A stretch of 64,000 nt of DNA from Sugiyamaella lignohabitans. Its lineage: Eukaryota > Ascomycota > Dipodascomycetes > Dipodascales > Trichomonascaceae. The position numbers and the translations under genes were made by a program. The notes beneath the pieces were generated by a model. That model ran no database searches. It was not told the DNA's origin and saw nothing but the letters and a program-made list of their open reading frames with translations. The DNA lies in assembly GCF_001640025.1 (NCBI RefSeq), contig NC_031672.1, forward strand, positions 2,294,001 to 2,358,000. The letters are read 5' to 3'. This document shows positions 9,115 through 20,989 of the stretch, piece after piece (within the stretch, counting starts at the first letter, position 1; the number at the start of each line of letters is the position of its first letter).

Positions 9115-10926
9115 AGAACCCCACCAGAAGTGAAAAGACGGCTGATGAGGCCGGGAAGCTCTGACAGGTGGAGTTGATACGCGAGATTCTCAGGGGGTGC
9201 TGAGTTACCGTAAACGGACAGATGCTTCTAACGGGGTTTACGCAGTTTTGACCTGGCACAGCCAGCGAGAGGGGTGTGTTACGGTCTTGAAAGTAGAATT
9301 AAAGCGTTCAGGGAGAGACAGAGACTTGATTTGTGTGGGTTTCACGGTTGTAGATGGACTGGAAGGCACTTTTCACTTGGGTAAATGAAATGATCTGCAT
9401 TTCTATATCCGGGATGTCATGCTGATTGACAGGATCACCGGTGCAGTTACGGTTTGCAGAGCGAATTTGTATATAAAATTTTTCAGGGGCACAAACGTTT
9501 TTTTGGTATTTTTGGAGTTGAGATCGCTTAATATTGTGCACCCGAATATGAGGGTATTAAATAGGGCAGCTGGAGGGGGCGCACGTAGTGGAACGCTGAT
9601 TGGCTACTGGTAATAGTTCGTAGAGTGCAGAGGAACTGAGGTGCAGAGCGTAGGGAGTTTTACAACCGTTTCGACGTCATTTCATGTTTCATATAGTGTT
9701 TTAAAGATACATACACAGCACGGACTGGGCCAGCGACAGTGACGACATCAGACTTCAGACTGGAGTGCAGTACTTCTAGCGATTTTATGTTGAAACGACA
9801 CCGCAGATGGCAGTCTGCAGAGGGATCCACACACACGATACAGGCCAGGTGCGACGGTGGTAGATCTTGTAGACACGGGTGAACATCTGTAAGGGGTAAT
9901 AATAAGAGCAGGTTTTCTGCCAGAGAGCTCCAGCTGGGATTATTGGACGCTAGCGGGAGAATTCAGAAAGAACAAAGAAAGTCTGTTTTTGACAGGTAAT
10001 ATAGCTTGGCGTCGCGATATGGTGGATATAGTTATTTAGATTAAGGTGTGTTGCATTCTATTGTTTACTTGATTTGTTGTGTTTGTTTTGAGGCTTGCTT
10101 GGCCAGTTGAACGCGGATAGGCCACTGGGTCCAAGCAGTTTCCTAATTAGGCCAGGTGTCTCCTCGATACTTTGGCGATTACTATCTAATTCGGTAATTG
10201 TTTAATTTTTTAACATGATGCATAAAAACGCATGGCTGGTCTGCAACGTCAGCACGAACCAAAGCAACTTTACTGAGTATTCTGAAGGAGATGCGTGGGC
10301 TGAATAGGAGTATCAAAACTAGCAATTGGTTAGCATGACCAGGATGGTATCCCAAGGAGGAAAAGGCAGACAAAGGGGCCAAAGACTAGAGAAAGAGATT
10401 GAGGATATTGGACAGACGAAAGGGACGAAAGAGGCCAAATAGGAGTAATATATCAGAGTAAGAGACCAAATTAACCGAGACTAGTTTGTTGGCAAGACGC
10501 TATTTCGGTTAGGTGAGCAACAGGGGTCTTATCTTTAATAAAACTACCATGAATACGGCTAGGTTAGTTTAGATTTTGGTGAGGATACTGTATAAATGTC
10601 AAAATGTCGAGCAATTACCGGTTCTAGCTAGAGGGAAAGGGTGACAGGGATGCCAGGGTCAACGTGGAAAAGCGATTTAGGCAAGTGACACACCAAATTG
10701 GGAAGTGTATGCATAGCTCTACATTCCGGTGAGGGTAGATCAGCACCAGTCGTGCATAAAATAAACATGGCTAGTTCGACGAGATACCGCGAACGATACA
10801 AGCCTCGGAGGATCACCAAACGGCTCAACAAACGGTTCAAATCCATCAGATAAAATAAGCCAACTGATCATTAGTCAAGTCTTTAGCACTTCCCTAATCA
10901 GTAAGCCGATCCCAACCACCCCATCC

Positions 10927-10986
10927 CGACTCGAGCGAAGCGAGAGGAGCCACGGGGTCTGGGGCGGAGCCCCAGTCGCCGAAGGC
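10927..10986. repeat. GC palindrome, single decayed arm
   Basis: The CTCGAG-type inner hairpin and main hairpin are intact, but the outer end reads CAGTCGCCGAAGGC instead of CAGCCGCCGGAGGC, losing the outer terminal palindrome. Confidence 0.9.
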
Positions 10987-12444
10987 TGGTCCACCATCCC
11001 CCGAAATCCATTCGCGTCGGCGAGTTCTCCAGAAGCCGACCGATTAGGTTGCGGGGCTGCAGAGCCACCTGGGACATTGGCGAGCGAGGGGGTGAGCAAG
11101 CAGAAGATAGAGTTGGCTGATTGACTTTGGAATAGAGTTTGTCTTTTGATTGCCTAATAAATTATTTACTGAAGAATGGCAGTCTGGAGGCATCAGCAGG
11201 CATGCCGGCAATAAAAGCGTAAATTAACGAGTGTGTCTGTCCATATGACGAGAATATTAAATATTAATTAATTATTAGAAGGAGATGAACCAGTACGAGA
11301 TAGAGCGGACGGAGATAACTTATGAATGGACTTCGACCGGAACAGGCAACCGTAGGAGCACGGAAACAGAACGAGGCAGAAAATAATTTCAGTGGCTTGC
11401 AATGAAAAAAGATTTTCTTCCGTGTGACGTTGGATCCGGTGATATTCAGTAATGTTTCTGTCGCTCACAGGTGGTCAAGAGTTTCACTCGTTGAAGTCCT
11501 TCGTCAGTCGCCGGTCCATCAGTCGTGCTGAGAGTAGAAGAGGGAGATGAGCAGATCGAACGTGTTCAGGAGGCCATGGCTCGCTGCAACCGGTTGAGCC
11601 AGCCTAACGAGCAGGCCAAACTCTCTTGTACGCCCGGAGTAAACTTAATGGCTGGACCCAGCCGATGTTTTGAGCCAGTCGGAAGATGAAAAAGTACTCC
11701 TATTTACTATTAACATTGCTTTTGGCTATGCATATGATATAAATATGCACGAAGATCCATACGCGCATCGTAGTTATGCATGCCAGAGATCTCGAAACCC
11801 CTTACTTAAATACGCATACATTCCTTTGAAACACAGACCACCAAGTGTTATTTTTTACAGCCACAGACCACTGTATTTTGACTTTTGGCCCCGTTGCTAT
11901 CCATTCCTTTCCAACTCTTTGTCTCTCCTTTTACAAAACTCTTCGTTATTCCTCATTTTTCGTGGAATACTGTCACTCTTTATCGTTTATCTACAATCGT
12001 TGCTGGCACGGATTGTTTTTATTCATTTGTTGTCACAAGAATAAACAGGTATTATTTTTTTTATTGACCCCTGTTTTTCTATTATTATCAACATCGTTTT
12101 GCTGCAACTCGCCAACGTTCAGTTTAAATCTCGATTGATATTGAACCCCTGTCGCGTGTTTATAGGTCGACATTATAATAGAAACCCGTCAAACGTGTAT
12201 CGTCTCGCTCTATACACGCAGTTTCTGTTTCAATTCCGACCCCTGACTTCGCCGCTCGTTCAATAATTTATATTCAATACCCGTTCAGGTTTCTTCTTGA
12301 ACTCTGACTATAAGTTTTTTTTTTTGCTTGGTCGACTCGTCATACTATATTGCCCGTGTCTTTCATTGCTGGTCATTGAAATTCCTGGTGCAATTATAAT
12401 CTAAAAAAGAACCAGTCGCCTCTAAAAAGCACTTTCGTTTCACA

Positions 12445-13887
12445 ATGAAATTTACAACTTCTTCTGTGGCCGGTCTACTGGCAACTGCCGTGACTGCGCA
12501 AAACTGTCAAAATATCGCCGGTACCTCATACTGTAACCAGGTCCAAGAACTTGTTTACAAGGGCGTTGGATACCAAGGTTCTTACAACAAAGTCACTTCG
12601 TTCAATAATGACGGTACTTGTAGTTCTACTCCTTACTCATTCTCTGGAAGCTTGAGTCCTTTGGATGAGGAACTTACTGTTCACTTCAGAGGTCCTATCA
12701 GTATCAAACAATTCGGTGTTTACTACCCTGGTGGAAACAACAACCAAAAGAGAGACGAGGTTCAAATTCAAAAGAGAGCTGGTCACCACGTTCACAACCT
12801 TCACAAGCGTGAGCCTGCTTTTGTCACGGAATACGTTCATGTTACTAAAACCGTTTTCGGCGATGGTTATGAGGCTATTGAACAAGCTACTTCGTCTGTC
12901 GCTCAAGCTCCTTCATCAGCTGCTCCTCCTCCCCCTCCTCCTCCACCACCATCCTCGTCTGCTCCACCACCACCTCCTCCACAACCAACAACCACATCTT
13001 CATCAGTGGCCCCACCACCACCACCTCCATCTTCATCTTCATCATCTACTCCACCACCACCCCCTTCATCGACTTTTGTCACTTCTTCTTCCGCTTCTCC
13101 ATCGTCATCTAGCAGCGCTGCTTCTCCTTCTGGAGGCTCTTCGGCAGGTTCTTGGACCCAAGTTGCTTACTATGACTCCTCGTCTCAAACCGCTAATGGC
13201 GTCACTTTCATGAACCACCAAGGTGGTTCCGGATCTGGTGTTTGGGATATGAACTTCGGTAACTCGATTTCTTATGCCGGTTCTGACGGTACTAGCTGTG
13301 CCAGCAGTCCTCAAGTCCTTCAAGACAAGACTCTTAACTCCAACGAGGAGGTCGTCATCTTCTCCAGCAACCAATGTAGCGGAGACGACTGTGGATACTA
13401 CCGTCCCGGTATTCCAGCTTACCACGGATTCGGAGGTGCTGACAAGGTCTTCGTCTTCGAGTTCTCCATGCCCAGTGCTTCTGGTGCCTCTGGTCCTAAT
13501 GGTGATATGCCTGCTGTGTGGTTCCTCAACGCCCAAATCCCCCGTACCCTCCAATACGGTGCTGCTTCCTGTTCTTGTTGGAGCACTGGATGCGGTGAGT
13601 TCGATGCCTTCGAAATTGTCAGCCCCGGTAACCAATTCCTTACCAACCATCTTCACTCCGGTCAAGGTGGTGGCGGTGCTCAAGGCGGTGGTGGCTCTGC
13701 TGACTACTTTGCCAGACCCACTTCTGGCACCCTAAAAGCCGCTATTGTCTTCAGCGGTGACGACCAATCGGTTACCATGATCCAACTTGACAGCTCTACT
13801 GAATTCCCTTCGTCGCTCTCTGATACCACTGTCAATGGATGGATTGCTCAAGGCTCAAGCTCAAATAACTTCGCCAACTTGCTTTAA
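12445..13887 (+). CDS. TOS1: Tos1-like secreted cell-wall protein
   Basis: 480 residues. A signal peptide spans residues 1-18 (cleavage before QNCQ). The N-terminal domain has YCNQVQ, FSFSGSLSPLDEEL-type and VHFRGPISIKQFGVYYPGG blocks of the YJL171C/Tos1 N-domain. Three dibasic KR sites (near residues 102, 110 and 123) could be Kex2 sites. A Pro/Ser linker (about residues 155-235) follows, then the Tos1 C-domain with WTQVAYYDS, GYYRPGIPAYHGFGG, MPAVWFLNAQIPRTLQYG, CSCWSTGCGEFD and RPTSGTLKAA. Tos1 proteins are covalently linked cell-wall proteins related to glucan-acting enzymes. The hydrophilic C-terminus shows no GPI-anchor signal, unlike YJL171C. Confidence 0.92.
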   Translation: MKFTTSSVAGLLATAVTAQNCQNIAGTSYCNQVQELVYKGVGYQGSYNKVTSFNNDGTCSSTPYSFSGSLSPLDEELTVHFRGPISIKQFGVYYPGGNNNQKRDEVQIQKRAGHHVHNLHKREPAFVTEYVHVTKTVFGDGYEAIEQATSSVAQAPSSAAPPPPPPPPPSSSAPPPPPPQPTTTSSSVAPPPPPPSSSSSSTPPPPPSSTFVTSSSASPSSSSSAASPSGGSSAGSWTQVAYYDSSSQTANGVTFMNHQGGSGSGVWDMNFGNSISYAGSDGTSCASSPQVLQDKTLNSNEEVVIFSSNQCSGDDCGYYRPGIPAYHGFGGADKVFVFEFSMPSASGASGPNGDMPAVWFLNAQIPRTLQYGAASCSCWSTGCGEFDAFEIVSPGNQFLTNHLHSGQGGGGAQGGGGSADYFARPTSGTLKAAIVFSGDDQSVTMIQLDSSTEFPSSLSDTTVNGWIAQGSSSNNFANLL

Positions 13888-13938
13888 ATAATTAGATTTG
13901 TTTTTCGTTAATGCACTGTATATTATATCATCTCGTCT

Positions 13939-13998
13939 GCCTCCGGCGGCTGGGGCTCTGCCCCAGACCCCGTGGCTCCTCTCGCTTCGCTCGAGTCG
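13939..13998. repeat. GC palindrome, single arm, 3' of TOS1
   Basis: CTCGAG-type inner hairpin; 51 bp after the TOS1 stop. Confidence 0.95.
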
Positions 13999-14390
13999 TT
14001 ACGTGGGCGGTCCCCACAAATTTCAACTTCGGACTTCCAAATTGCTTGTTGAATTTATATTATTCCCTTTGCAGTGTTGTTGTTCTAGAGCTTCACCCCT
14101 GATTCTACCTCTTTGGGTAACATGCCGGGAACCCTACATTTTATCAACTACATTCGGTACTTGGAGTGATACTCTCTTGACCATTTTAAGAGACTTGTCT
14201 GTTGGTAATATCCACAATAACATGTTCAAGGCCTTCAACAAAAGAGACTTCACTGCCCTCGGAAAGTACTTTAAAGCGTCGGATCACTATTTCAAGAAGG
14301 CATGCAATAACTGGATGTGAACTGACGGAATGGTTACCACTTCACCCTTAATAAATATTATCTCAAACTCTAGTACATCCAGACACTGGT

Positions 14391-14447
14391 GCCTCCGGCG
14401 GCCGGGCTCCGCCCGGACCCGTTGCTCCTCTCGCTTCGCTCGAGTCG
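14391..14447. repeat. Short-stem palindrome arm, copy 1 of a tandem duplication
   Basis: Main hairpin is CCGGGC-TCC-GCCCGG instead of CTGGGGC/GCCCCAG; inner hairpin CTCGAG-type. The flanks (CAGACACNGGT before, GTCGAG and CTACAGAATA-like after) resemble those of the copy at 14564. Confidence 0.92.
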
Positions 14448-14563
14448 ACCGTCGAGGAATGCCCGACATTCGGATGTCGCAACAGAATAAGAAGCACGGG
14501 GACTAGACAGGGGTCCATCGACTACTTCTTTCTTTTGTATTATTAATTCATTCAGACACAGGT

Positions 14564-14620
14564 GCCTCCGGCGGCCGGGCTCTGCCCGGACCCGTTGCTC
14601 CTCTCGCTTCGCTCGAGTCG
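14564..14620. repeat. Short-stem palindrome arm, copy 2 of a tandem duplication
   Basis: As the copy at 14391 but with a TCT loop; offset 173 bp. Confidence 0.92.
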
Positions 14621-14727
14621 GGCGTCGAGAAGGGCCGCAATTCTGGTGCCGCTACAGAATACGAGGTTCGTGAAAACAGGAACAGCACCATGGACCGGAA
14701 ACCAACCCCATTCCAGACGGTCCAGAT

Positions 14728-14780
14728 GCTCGCGAAGCGAGCACCACGGGGTCTGGGGCGGAGCCCCAGCCGCCGGAGGC
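14728..14780. repeat. GC palindrome arm with GCTCGC-type hairpin, tandem copy 1
   Basis: Inner hairpin GCTCGC-GAA-GCGAGC with the long-stem main hairpin; repeated 102 bp downstream. Confidence 0.92.
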
Positions 14781-14829
14781 ATGACCGGGCCAGCCAGGGG
14801 AAACCAGTCCGATTCCCGAGGATCCAGAC

Positions 14830-14882
14830 GCTCGCGAAGCGAGCACCACGGGGTCTGGGGCGGAGCCCCAGCCGCCGGAGGC
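14830..14882. repeat. GC palindrome arm with GCTCGC-type hairpin, tandem copy 2
   Basis: Identical in the arm to 14728-14780, with partly similar flanks (ACCGG...CCAGACG/GTCCAGA), so the two arose by tandem duplication of about 102 bp. Confidence 0.92.
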
Positions 14883-15840
14883 ATGACGGGCCCCATCTGG
14901 GGTAATGTCGAGCCGAAACGGTCTTCTTATCAGTGGTATCAGGCATGCCACGAAAAGAAGCCGGAACGATAGGGGGTGTGTCGAGAGCAGCCGGACTCGG
15001 CCCCGAGGAGTGCGAGGGTAGGGCAGCTAGCGATGCTCGTTTGGTACAAGTGCCAGCTTATGAGAAACCCCCCACTATTTTAGTAAGGTTAAAGGGGGCG
15101 GGCTCGATTGGTGCGAGAATCGGCAACTGCACAGAACGAATCTCAGGCAGCGGCAGCGGCATCAGGCCTTTCTGGGATGTGGGGTGCTGCCGAGCCAGGT
15201 TTAACCGCCTAAACCAGATACACGGTGGAGCACGTTATTTAACGGGAACGATGCAGAGATTACATTCTGTTAGTGGGAGGTTGAAACGAGGGAAATATCA
15301 ACCGGGATGTTCCGAGACCGCGACGGATCGCCGTCTGGCAGAGTGTATTATTCTTTTTGTACGTATTCTACCCTGTTTGTTGAGAATATACTTTATTTGT
15401 TGCTGATTCATTTCTTACATTGTGTAATTTGTGAACGACAGGGCAATGTTGCCTGTTTTGGAAGTATGCATACATGTTTAAAAAAAATATCAGCCTCGTC
15501 ATTTGACTCGGTTTAATGTCCCGAAGTGGAGATGTTTAATTAGTTATTGTGTTAGAAATAGCAAGGAATGGGAATCGTGCTGGGATTGATCGTAGGCTAG
15601 AACGGTTTGAGAATGGTAGCGAGGGTGGTAGAGGGAATGGTGGAGATAATGGAAGGGTAGCGAAGCAATGGATTGCTGGGGTGCTAAGCAGTGGATAGGA
15701 ATAGTCGCATTAGACTGGTAGGATTAGCAAGGTTCGGTTGATGGAATCAGGCAGGGCAGGGCATGGAAATTGTAGCAGGAGTAGAAATAGCAGTAAAGAC
15801 GTTGGCGGGAGCAGCAGGAACAGGAGCAGAATCCGTAGGA

Positions 15841-15896
15841 GCAGGATCAGAAGCAGGATCAGAAGCAGGATCAGAAGCAGGATCAGAAGCAAGATC
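15841..15896. repeat. 12-bp tandem repeat
   Basis: Unit GCAGGATCAGAA in four exact copies followed by a decayed one (AGCAAGATCAAAG). Confidence 0.9.
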
Positions 15897-16518
15897 AAAG
15901 CAACAACAATGCGGTAATTAATCGCTGCTGTTGAGCCTGCTGTAGCCTACCGATTGCTCTGCCGCTTACTTTACCGGCGTTCTTGGTGGTTCTCTCGCGG
16001 TGCTGGCAGTGCTGGCGGTGCTGGTAGCTCTTTGGGTGGTTCTTCCGGCGCCTCGAATGACAATACTGATACAGCAGAGGATGTGGATCTAACCGCTGGC
16101 CTCTGTCGGCGGAAGTATCTACCTCGGGACATTTTCCCGCTCGTGATAGTCATAGTATGCAGGCCCTGCAGCAGCAGTGGTCCGCGCTCGCGCCAGTGTA
16201 ATTTATTACAATATGATCAGTGAGACATAGTTTATAGTTTTGATCAGGTTTGTTAGTTTGACCGGAGCCTGCCAGTTATCCGCCGGTACTGTAGTTACAG
16301 AGGTGGCTGTGGAGGGCTTCGGAGACGGAGACGACGGCGGAATTAGATATCATGTCAGTTCTAGCCCGACGTTCACATTCTTAATAGCTCTTAATACTAT
16401 TCATAGTGTGTGTGTGCGGTAATTTTGTAGCTTTTGGTGTCTAAGTTTGTTTTTCTCGTTCCGATCTATTTTCGCGGTAAGCGCCGCACCTTCATGGTTC
16501 TACACTTGTTTTGGTAGG

Positions 16519-16600
16519 ACAAAAGAAACTTGAGGTATTGGTGAACCGAATCTCAGTGTTGAAAAGAAACTTGGAAAAGAAACTTGCAAAAGAAACTTGT
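16519..16600. repeat. AAAAGAAACTTG short repeats
   Basis: The 12-mer AAAAGAAACTTG occurs four times, once apart and then three times nearly in tandem, about 0.9 kb upstream of PCK1. Could be a multi-site regulatory element or simple slippage. Confidence 0.7.
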
Positions 16601-17181
16601 CCGCAAATAACTCACCGCAACCGACTGGATGCCCCCCCAACCGACACCACCAAATGGTCATGTAGACGAAACAAAAAAGAACAAATTAGAAGAAACGAAA
16701 AAAAAGTTCATTTCCAAGCATTTCATTTGGGGCTCGACAGAAAAAAGAGTTCGGTCCGTTTCGGCTATATCCCCTTATCATTCAACCCGTTCCTCACTCA
16801 CTTCCCGTTATCGCTTATCTCCCCTCTCAGTTACCCCATCTTTTTTCTTTCTTGGAACCAGCCTCATCTCTCTCTCTCTCTGACAGCCTTTCCTAAAAAA
16901 TACCCACACCTGGATTTGGCGGGCACGCCCTTACCCTGCGAATACATTTGTAGTTACCAGGTGCTCATCCCCGTCTTGCTCCGAAGTAAAACCCATCGAT
17001 CGACGCTGCCGTAACTATTTTCAGAAACCCTTCCGAAAAACCGGGGCACGCGATAACGCGATAACGACCAAGACCTTTTATGTCTAGTGAGGGGTGAAGG
17101 AGGGGGGGGGGGGTCCTTTCAGAGCCTTTTTATTGTAATAGGCCGGTAATGGATAAAAGTTAAACCTTGGCTGGTTCTGAA

Positions 17182-17189
17182 TATAAATA
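17182..17189 (+). promoter_or_regulatory. TATA-like box for PCK1
   Basis: TATAAATA lies 281 bp upstream of the PCK1 ATG, followed by a T-rich leader. Assigned by motif only. Confidence 0.4.
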
Positions 17190-17469
17190 TGATTGACATC
17201 CCCTCGTTTGGTTCGACTTTTTTTTATTTGTTTTCTCTTTGACTAGACATTTGACATCAATCCATCCATTGATCTTTATTGATTCAAGAATTTTCAAGTT
17301 TAAACTTTTTTTAGCTTGTTATCTTTTACTATCCATTATTTATAGGATTGATTCCTGATTGATATTTTAATTATATCAGCATTTTTTTATTTATCGAACA
17401 GATCAATTAAATCTTAATTGTATCACATATTTCGACAGTCGAATAGCATTCATTCACATTTAATTCACA

Positions 17470-19143
17470 ATGACACCTGCTGTTAACATCACTAAACTCC
17501 ATCCCAAGGGTGTTGAGCCAAATCCAGATCACACTGAATTTGAAGAGGAGATCTACGAAACTGCCAATATCGACTATACTCGAGTCCATATTCAACACAA
17601 TCCTTCAGTTGCTTCTCTTTATGAAGATGCTCTTGTTTATGAATCTGGTTCTGCCATCAACTCGACTGGTGCTCTTGTCGCTTCTTCTGGTAAGAAGACT
17701 GGTCGTTCTCCTAAGGACAAACGTATTGTCGACGAACCTTCATCTGTCGACAAGATCTGGTGGGGTCCTGTTAACAAGAAGTTGAGCGAGAACTCTTGGT
17801 TGATTAACCGTGAGCGTGCTATTGACTATTTGAACACCCGTTCTAGAATCTATGTTGTTGATGCTTATGCTGGTTGGGATCCTAAGTACCGTATCAAGGT
17901 CCGTGTTGTCTGTGCTCGTGCTTACCACGCTTTGTTCATGAGAAACATGCTGATTCGTCCTACTGAAAAGGAGCTTGCCAACTTTGGAAAGCCCGATTTC
18001 ACTATCTACAATGCTGGTGCCTTCCCTGCTAACCGTTATACTTCTGGTATGACCAGTAATACGTCTGTTGACATCAACTTCAAGGAGATGGAGATGCTTA
18101 TTCTCGGTACCGAGTATGCTGGTGAGATGAAAAAGGGTATTTTCACCGTCATGTTCTACCTCATGCCTGTTATGCATAACGTTCTCACGTTACATTCGTC
18201 TGCTAACGAGGGTCCTGAAAAGGGTGATGTCACTGTTTTCTTCGGTCTTTCTGGTACTGGTAAGACTACTTTGTCGGCTGATCCTCACCGTTTGTTGATT
18301 GGTGATGACGAACACTGTTGGTCAGATGATGGTGTGTTCAACATCGAGGGTGGTTGTTATGCCAAGTGTGTTGGTTTGTCGGCCGAGAAGGAGCCTGATA
18401 TTTTCAACTCTATCAAGTTCGGTTCGGTTTTGGAGAACGTTGTTTTCAACCCCGATACTCGTGTTGTTGATTATAACGACACTACCTTGACAGAGAACAC
18501 CAGATGTTCATACCCCATTGAGTACATTCCCAATGCCAAGATTCCTTGTTTGACCAATAACCACCCAACCAACATCATTCTGTTGACCTGTGATGCCCGT
18601 GGTGTGATTCCTCCTATTTCCAAGCTCACTAACGAGCAAGTCATGTACCACTTCATCTCTGGTTACACTTCGAAGATGGCCGGTACTGAAGAGGGTGTCA
18701 CTGAGCCCGAAGCCACCTTCTCTGCTTGTTTCGGTCAACCTTTCTTGGTGTTACACCCCATGCAATACGCTCAAATGCTTTCTGACAAGATCACCAAGCA
18801 CAAGGCTAATGCCTGGTTGCTCAATACTGGATGGATTGGTGCTTCTGTCACTTCTGGCGGTAAGAGATGTCCTCTTAAGTACACTCGTGCTATTCTTGAT
18901 GCCATTCACTCTGGCGAGCTTGCCAAGGCCAACTACGAGACTTTTGATGTGTTCGGATTCCAAATCCCCACCTCTGTTCCCAATGTCCCTGCCAACATCC
19001 TCAACCCCGCCAGATCGTGGACTCTTGGTGCCGACGACTTCAAGGTCGAGGTCAACAAACTCGGTTCGCTCTTCCAAAACAACTTCGAGACCTACAAGTC
19101 CAGAGCTACTCCCGAAGTCATTGCCGCCGGTCCTAGACTCTAA
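17470..19143 (+). CDS. PCK1: Phosphoenolpyruvate carboxykinase (ATP)
   Basis: 557 residues, matching ATP-type yeast PEPCK (about 550). The P-loop [11 protein letters not shown] is at residues 259-269, followed by the metal and nucleotide motif [20 protein letters not shown]. The N-terminal [20 protein letters not shown] block and the [19 protein letters not shown] block are also family-typical. The enzyme decarboxylates and phosphorylates oxaloacetate to phosphoenolpyruvate, the committed step of gluconeogenesis, in the cytosol. Codon use is strongly biased to preferred codons, as expected for a highly expressed gene. The long leader and promoter (over 1 kb without genes) fit a carbon-source-regulated gene, although I cannot identify the sites. 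Confidence 0.98.
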   Translation: MTPAVNITKLHPKGVEPNPDHTEFEEEIYETANIDYTRVHIQHNPSVASLYEDALVYESGSAINSTGALVASSGKKTGRSPKDKRIVDEPSSVDKIWWGPVNKKLSENSWLINRERAIDYLNTRSRIYVVDAYAGWDPKYRIKVRVVCARAYHALFMRNMLIRPTEKELANFGKPDFTIYNAGAFPANRYTSGMTSNTSVDINFKEMEMLILGTEYAGEMKKGIFTVMFYLMPVMHNVLTLHSSANEGPEKGDVTVFFGLSGTGKTTLSADPHRLLIGDDEHCWSDDGVFNIEGGCYAKCVGLSAEKEPDIFNSIKFGSVLENVVFNPDTRVVDYNDTTLTENTRCSYPIEYIPNAKIPCLTNNHPTNIILLTCDARGVIPPISKLTNEQVMYHFISGYTSKMAGTEEGVTEPEATFSACFGQPFLVLHPMQYAQMLSDKITKHKANAWLLNTGWIGASVTSGGKRCPLKYTRAILDAIHSGELAKANYETFDVFGFQIPTSVPNVPANILNPARSWTLGADDFKVEVNKLGSLFQNNFETYKSRATPEVIAAGPRL

Positions 19144-19390
19144 ATCCACAAACACCTCCACCACCGCCACCATCACCACAACCACTTCCGTATTCACATA
19201 TCTCCATCCGGGCATCCTACAAACGGTATCAAAATCTTATTTAACACTGGGTTCTTATATTAATTTCTATATCTATACACAAACACGCTGCATGTTCTAA
19301 CTTCTACTCCGTACTAACGTCTTATACTTTCTACACTCGGCTACACTAATCTTCAGGTTCGGGAGAAGGGACCGTGGAGGGGCCCTGTCT

Positions 19391-19444
19391 GCCTCCGGCG
19401 GCTGGGGCTCCGCCCCAGACCCTGGTTGTGCTCGCTTCGCGAGC
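19391..19444. repeat. GC palindrome arm with GCTCGC-type hairpin
   Basis: Long-stem main hairpin plus GCTCGCTTCGCGAGC inner hairpin; 247 bp after the PCK1 stop. Confidence 0.94.
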
Positions 19445-19902
19445 CGCGTGGGGGAGACGGGCTTTCTGACCAGAGTGGGGGGTTTCAGTCAGCTAATTTG
19501 AGGTGAAATAACGGATATGCAACGGCAATTGGCTAGCCAGACCCTGCTAATCAAACGAAATTGGCTGTTCATCGGCCGACGGGCCATTGTTGTCGGACTA
19601 GCGCGATAGTAGGGCGGGTTCCACCGTTGGATGCATTTTAAGCTTGCATGCTTCCTCAGCGAAGATGCTGCCCGTCAACTTTAAATCGCTAGCTTGCTGC
19701 GAGCGAAGGTTCCGCAGAACATCCGACTAATTTGTTACCATTATCAGCCAAATTAGCAATCGCAACCAAAACTTACAACTACAGATACGACACATACAGA
19801 GTTCCAGCTATTGCACGTGCAACTACTGCTACTATTACAAGACTTGGATGAACACTGGAAACTCACTCATAGCTCCAAGAACGGGAGAAGAAATATGTTC
19901 TT

Positions 19903-19998
19903 TATAATATATTATATTTATTATTTTATATTTATTATTATTTATTATTTTATATTTTATAGTTGATATTTTATATTTATTATTTGTTATTTATATTT
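19903..19998. repeat. AT low-complexity tract
   Basis: Irregular TATTTATTATTTTATA repeats with almost no G or C. Confidence 0.85.
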
Positions 19999-20270
19999 CA
20001 GAGCGGGCTCGAGAGAGACGAGAGAAAAGTAGCAGTCCTGGCTCGAGCAATTGAGAGCAAACTCACAGTCTCGCGGTCTAACTTGTTTGCCCTCTCGAGA
20101 GGCAACCAGCAACCGAGATCATACGATCTCTCCAGCCCACAGACGAGTCAGTCACCATCAGCGGGCTGACCAGAAAACGAGCAGCCGGGTCTAGCGGACC
20201 TGCACACGCCGGTACCACCGGCAGCTCCGCTGTGGTCAGCAGCCCCAAACACAGCCAAACCCGACGCAAC

Positions 20271-20330
20271 CGACTCGAGCGAAGCGAGAGGAGCCACGGG
20301 GTCTGGGGCAGAGCCCCAGCCGCCGGAGGC
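20271..20330. repeat. GC palindrome, single arm
   Basis: CTCGAG-type inner hairpin, main loop AGA/TCT; about 660 bp upstream of SVF1. Confidence 0.95.
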
Positions 20331-20989
20331 AGACCCCATCCCCTCCCAATTAAAACCCCCCTGAATCGCAACCCCTGAAACAGTTTCAGGGGGTTACCCC
20401 TGGCATCGTTGGGAGAATGCATCCGGCAGGAGGGGCCCCGTCTTGGCTGGTATGTCGCTGTACAGCGATTTGGGAGCGGACAGGCCAGTGATCGTGCAGG
20501 GAAAACCTCAATAGAGCGCTCCGAGCACTGGCTCTGGCAGCAGGAGCAGCAGGAGCGGGAGAACCAGGGCTTAAGCTTAAGCGACAGAGAGTCAGCTGCA
20601 GCAGGAGTCGGAGTGGGCAGAGGCGTTTGTTTTTTTTTCCTGGTAGCAGCGACCGGCAGCAGCAGGAGCCGGAGGAGCGTCAAAATTCAACATCAGACCT
20701 CAGCCAAGCATCAGCCAAGCACCAGCACCAGCACCAGCAACAGCAGCGGCGAATATTTTCAGTTCATTTTACAAACTTTTTAGAATTGCACGGTCAAATC
20801 TTGTGAAAAGTGAGTTCTTTCTTCCCCATCCACCAGCCACCAACCACCAACCACCAGCAAACCAGGAAGCAACCGCTGGAGCAGTAGAAACTAACGATCC
20901 GATCCAGGTCTTCGAACTGGTCCACATCCGCTCGACTCGCCAATAACCACACTTTTCTCACCCGCTACCACAGCCAACCCACCCCAGCA

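Larger units (their letters stand above)
8513..12444. other. 3.9 kb gene-free stretch CTF8-TOS1
   Basis: No convincing CDS, tRNA or transposon remnant. Contains palindromes at 8526, 8979 and 10927. The last 700 bp (T-rich on the + strand) is the probable TOS1 promoter and leader. Short open frames here have no family features and no neighbouring splice signals that join them. Confidence 0.5.
13888..17469. other. 3.6 kb gene-free stretch TOS1-PCK1
   Basis: Holds five palindrome arms (13939-14882), small tandem repeats at 15.84 and 16.5 kb, and the long PCK1 upstream region with a run of about twelve G at 17.1 kb. No CDS with family features. Confidence 0.5.
19144..20989. other. 1.85 kb gene-free stretch PCK1-SVF1
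   Basis: Contains a palindrome arm at 19391, an AT-only low-complexity tract (about 19903-19998), a palindrome arm at 20271, and CAGCAG/ACCAGCACC-rich sequence before SVF1. No gene recognised. Confidence 0.5.

Noticed and set aside
10757..10860. Possible tRNA: GGTTCAAATCC resembles a B box
   Set aside because: No 5-bp T stem, no acceptor stem and no convincing A box at the right distance.
11670..12138. ORFs of 60-124 residues upstream of TOS1
   Set aside because: Phe/Leu/Ser-rich translations of a T/C-rich promoter or leader region; no motif.
14933..15406. 157-residue plus-strand ORF
   Set aside because: Arg/Gly-rich, no domain features, overlaps repeat-derived flank; probably chance in GC-rich sequence.
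15710..15898. 62-residue Leu-rich ORF
   Set aside because: Translation of the antisense of the 12-bp GCAGGATCAGAA repeat.
19903..19998. AT-rich tract as a replication origin or centromere
   Set aside because: No recognisable consensus or supporting structure; low complexity alone is not enough.
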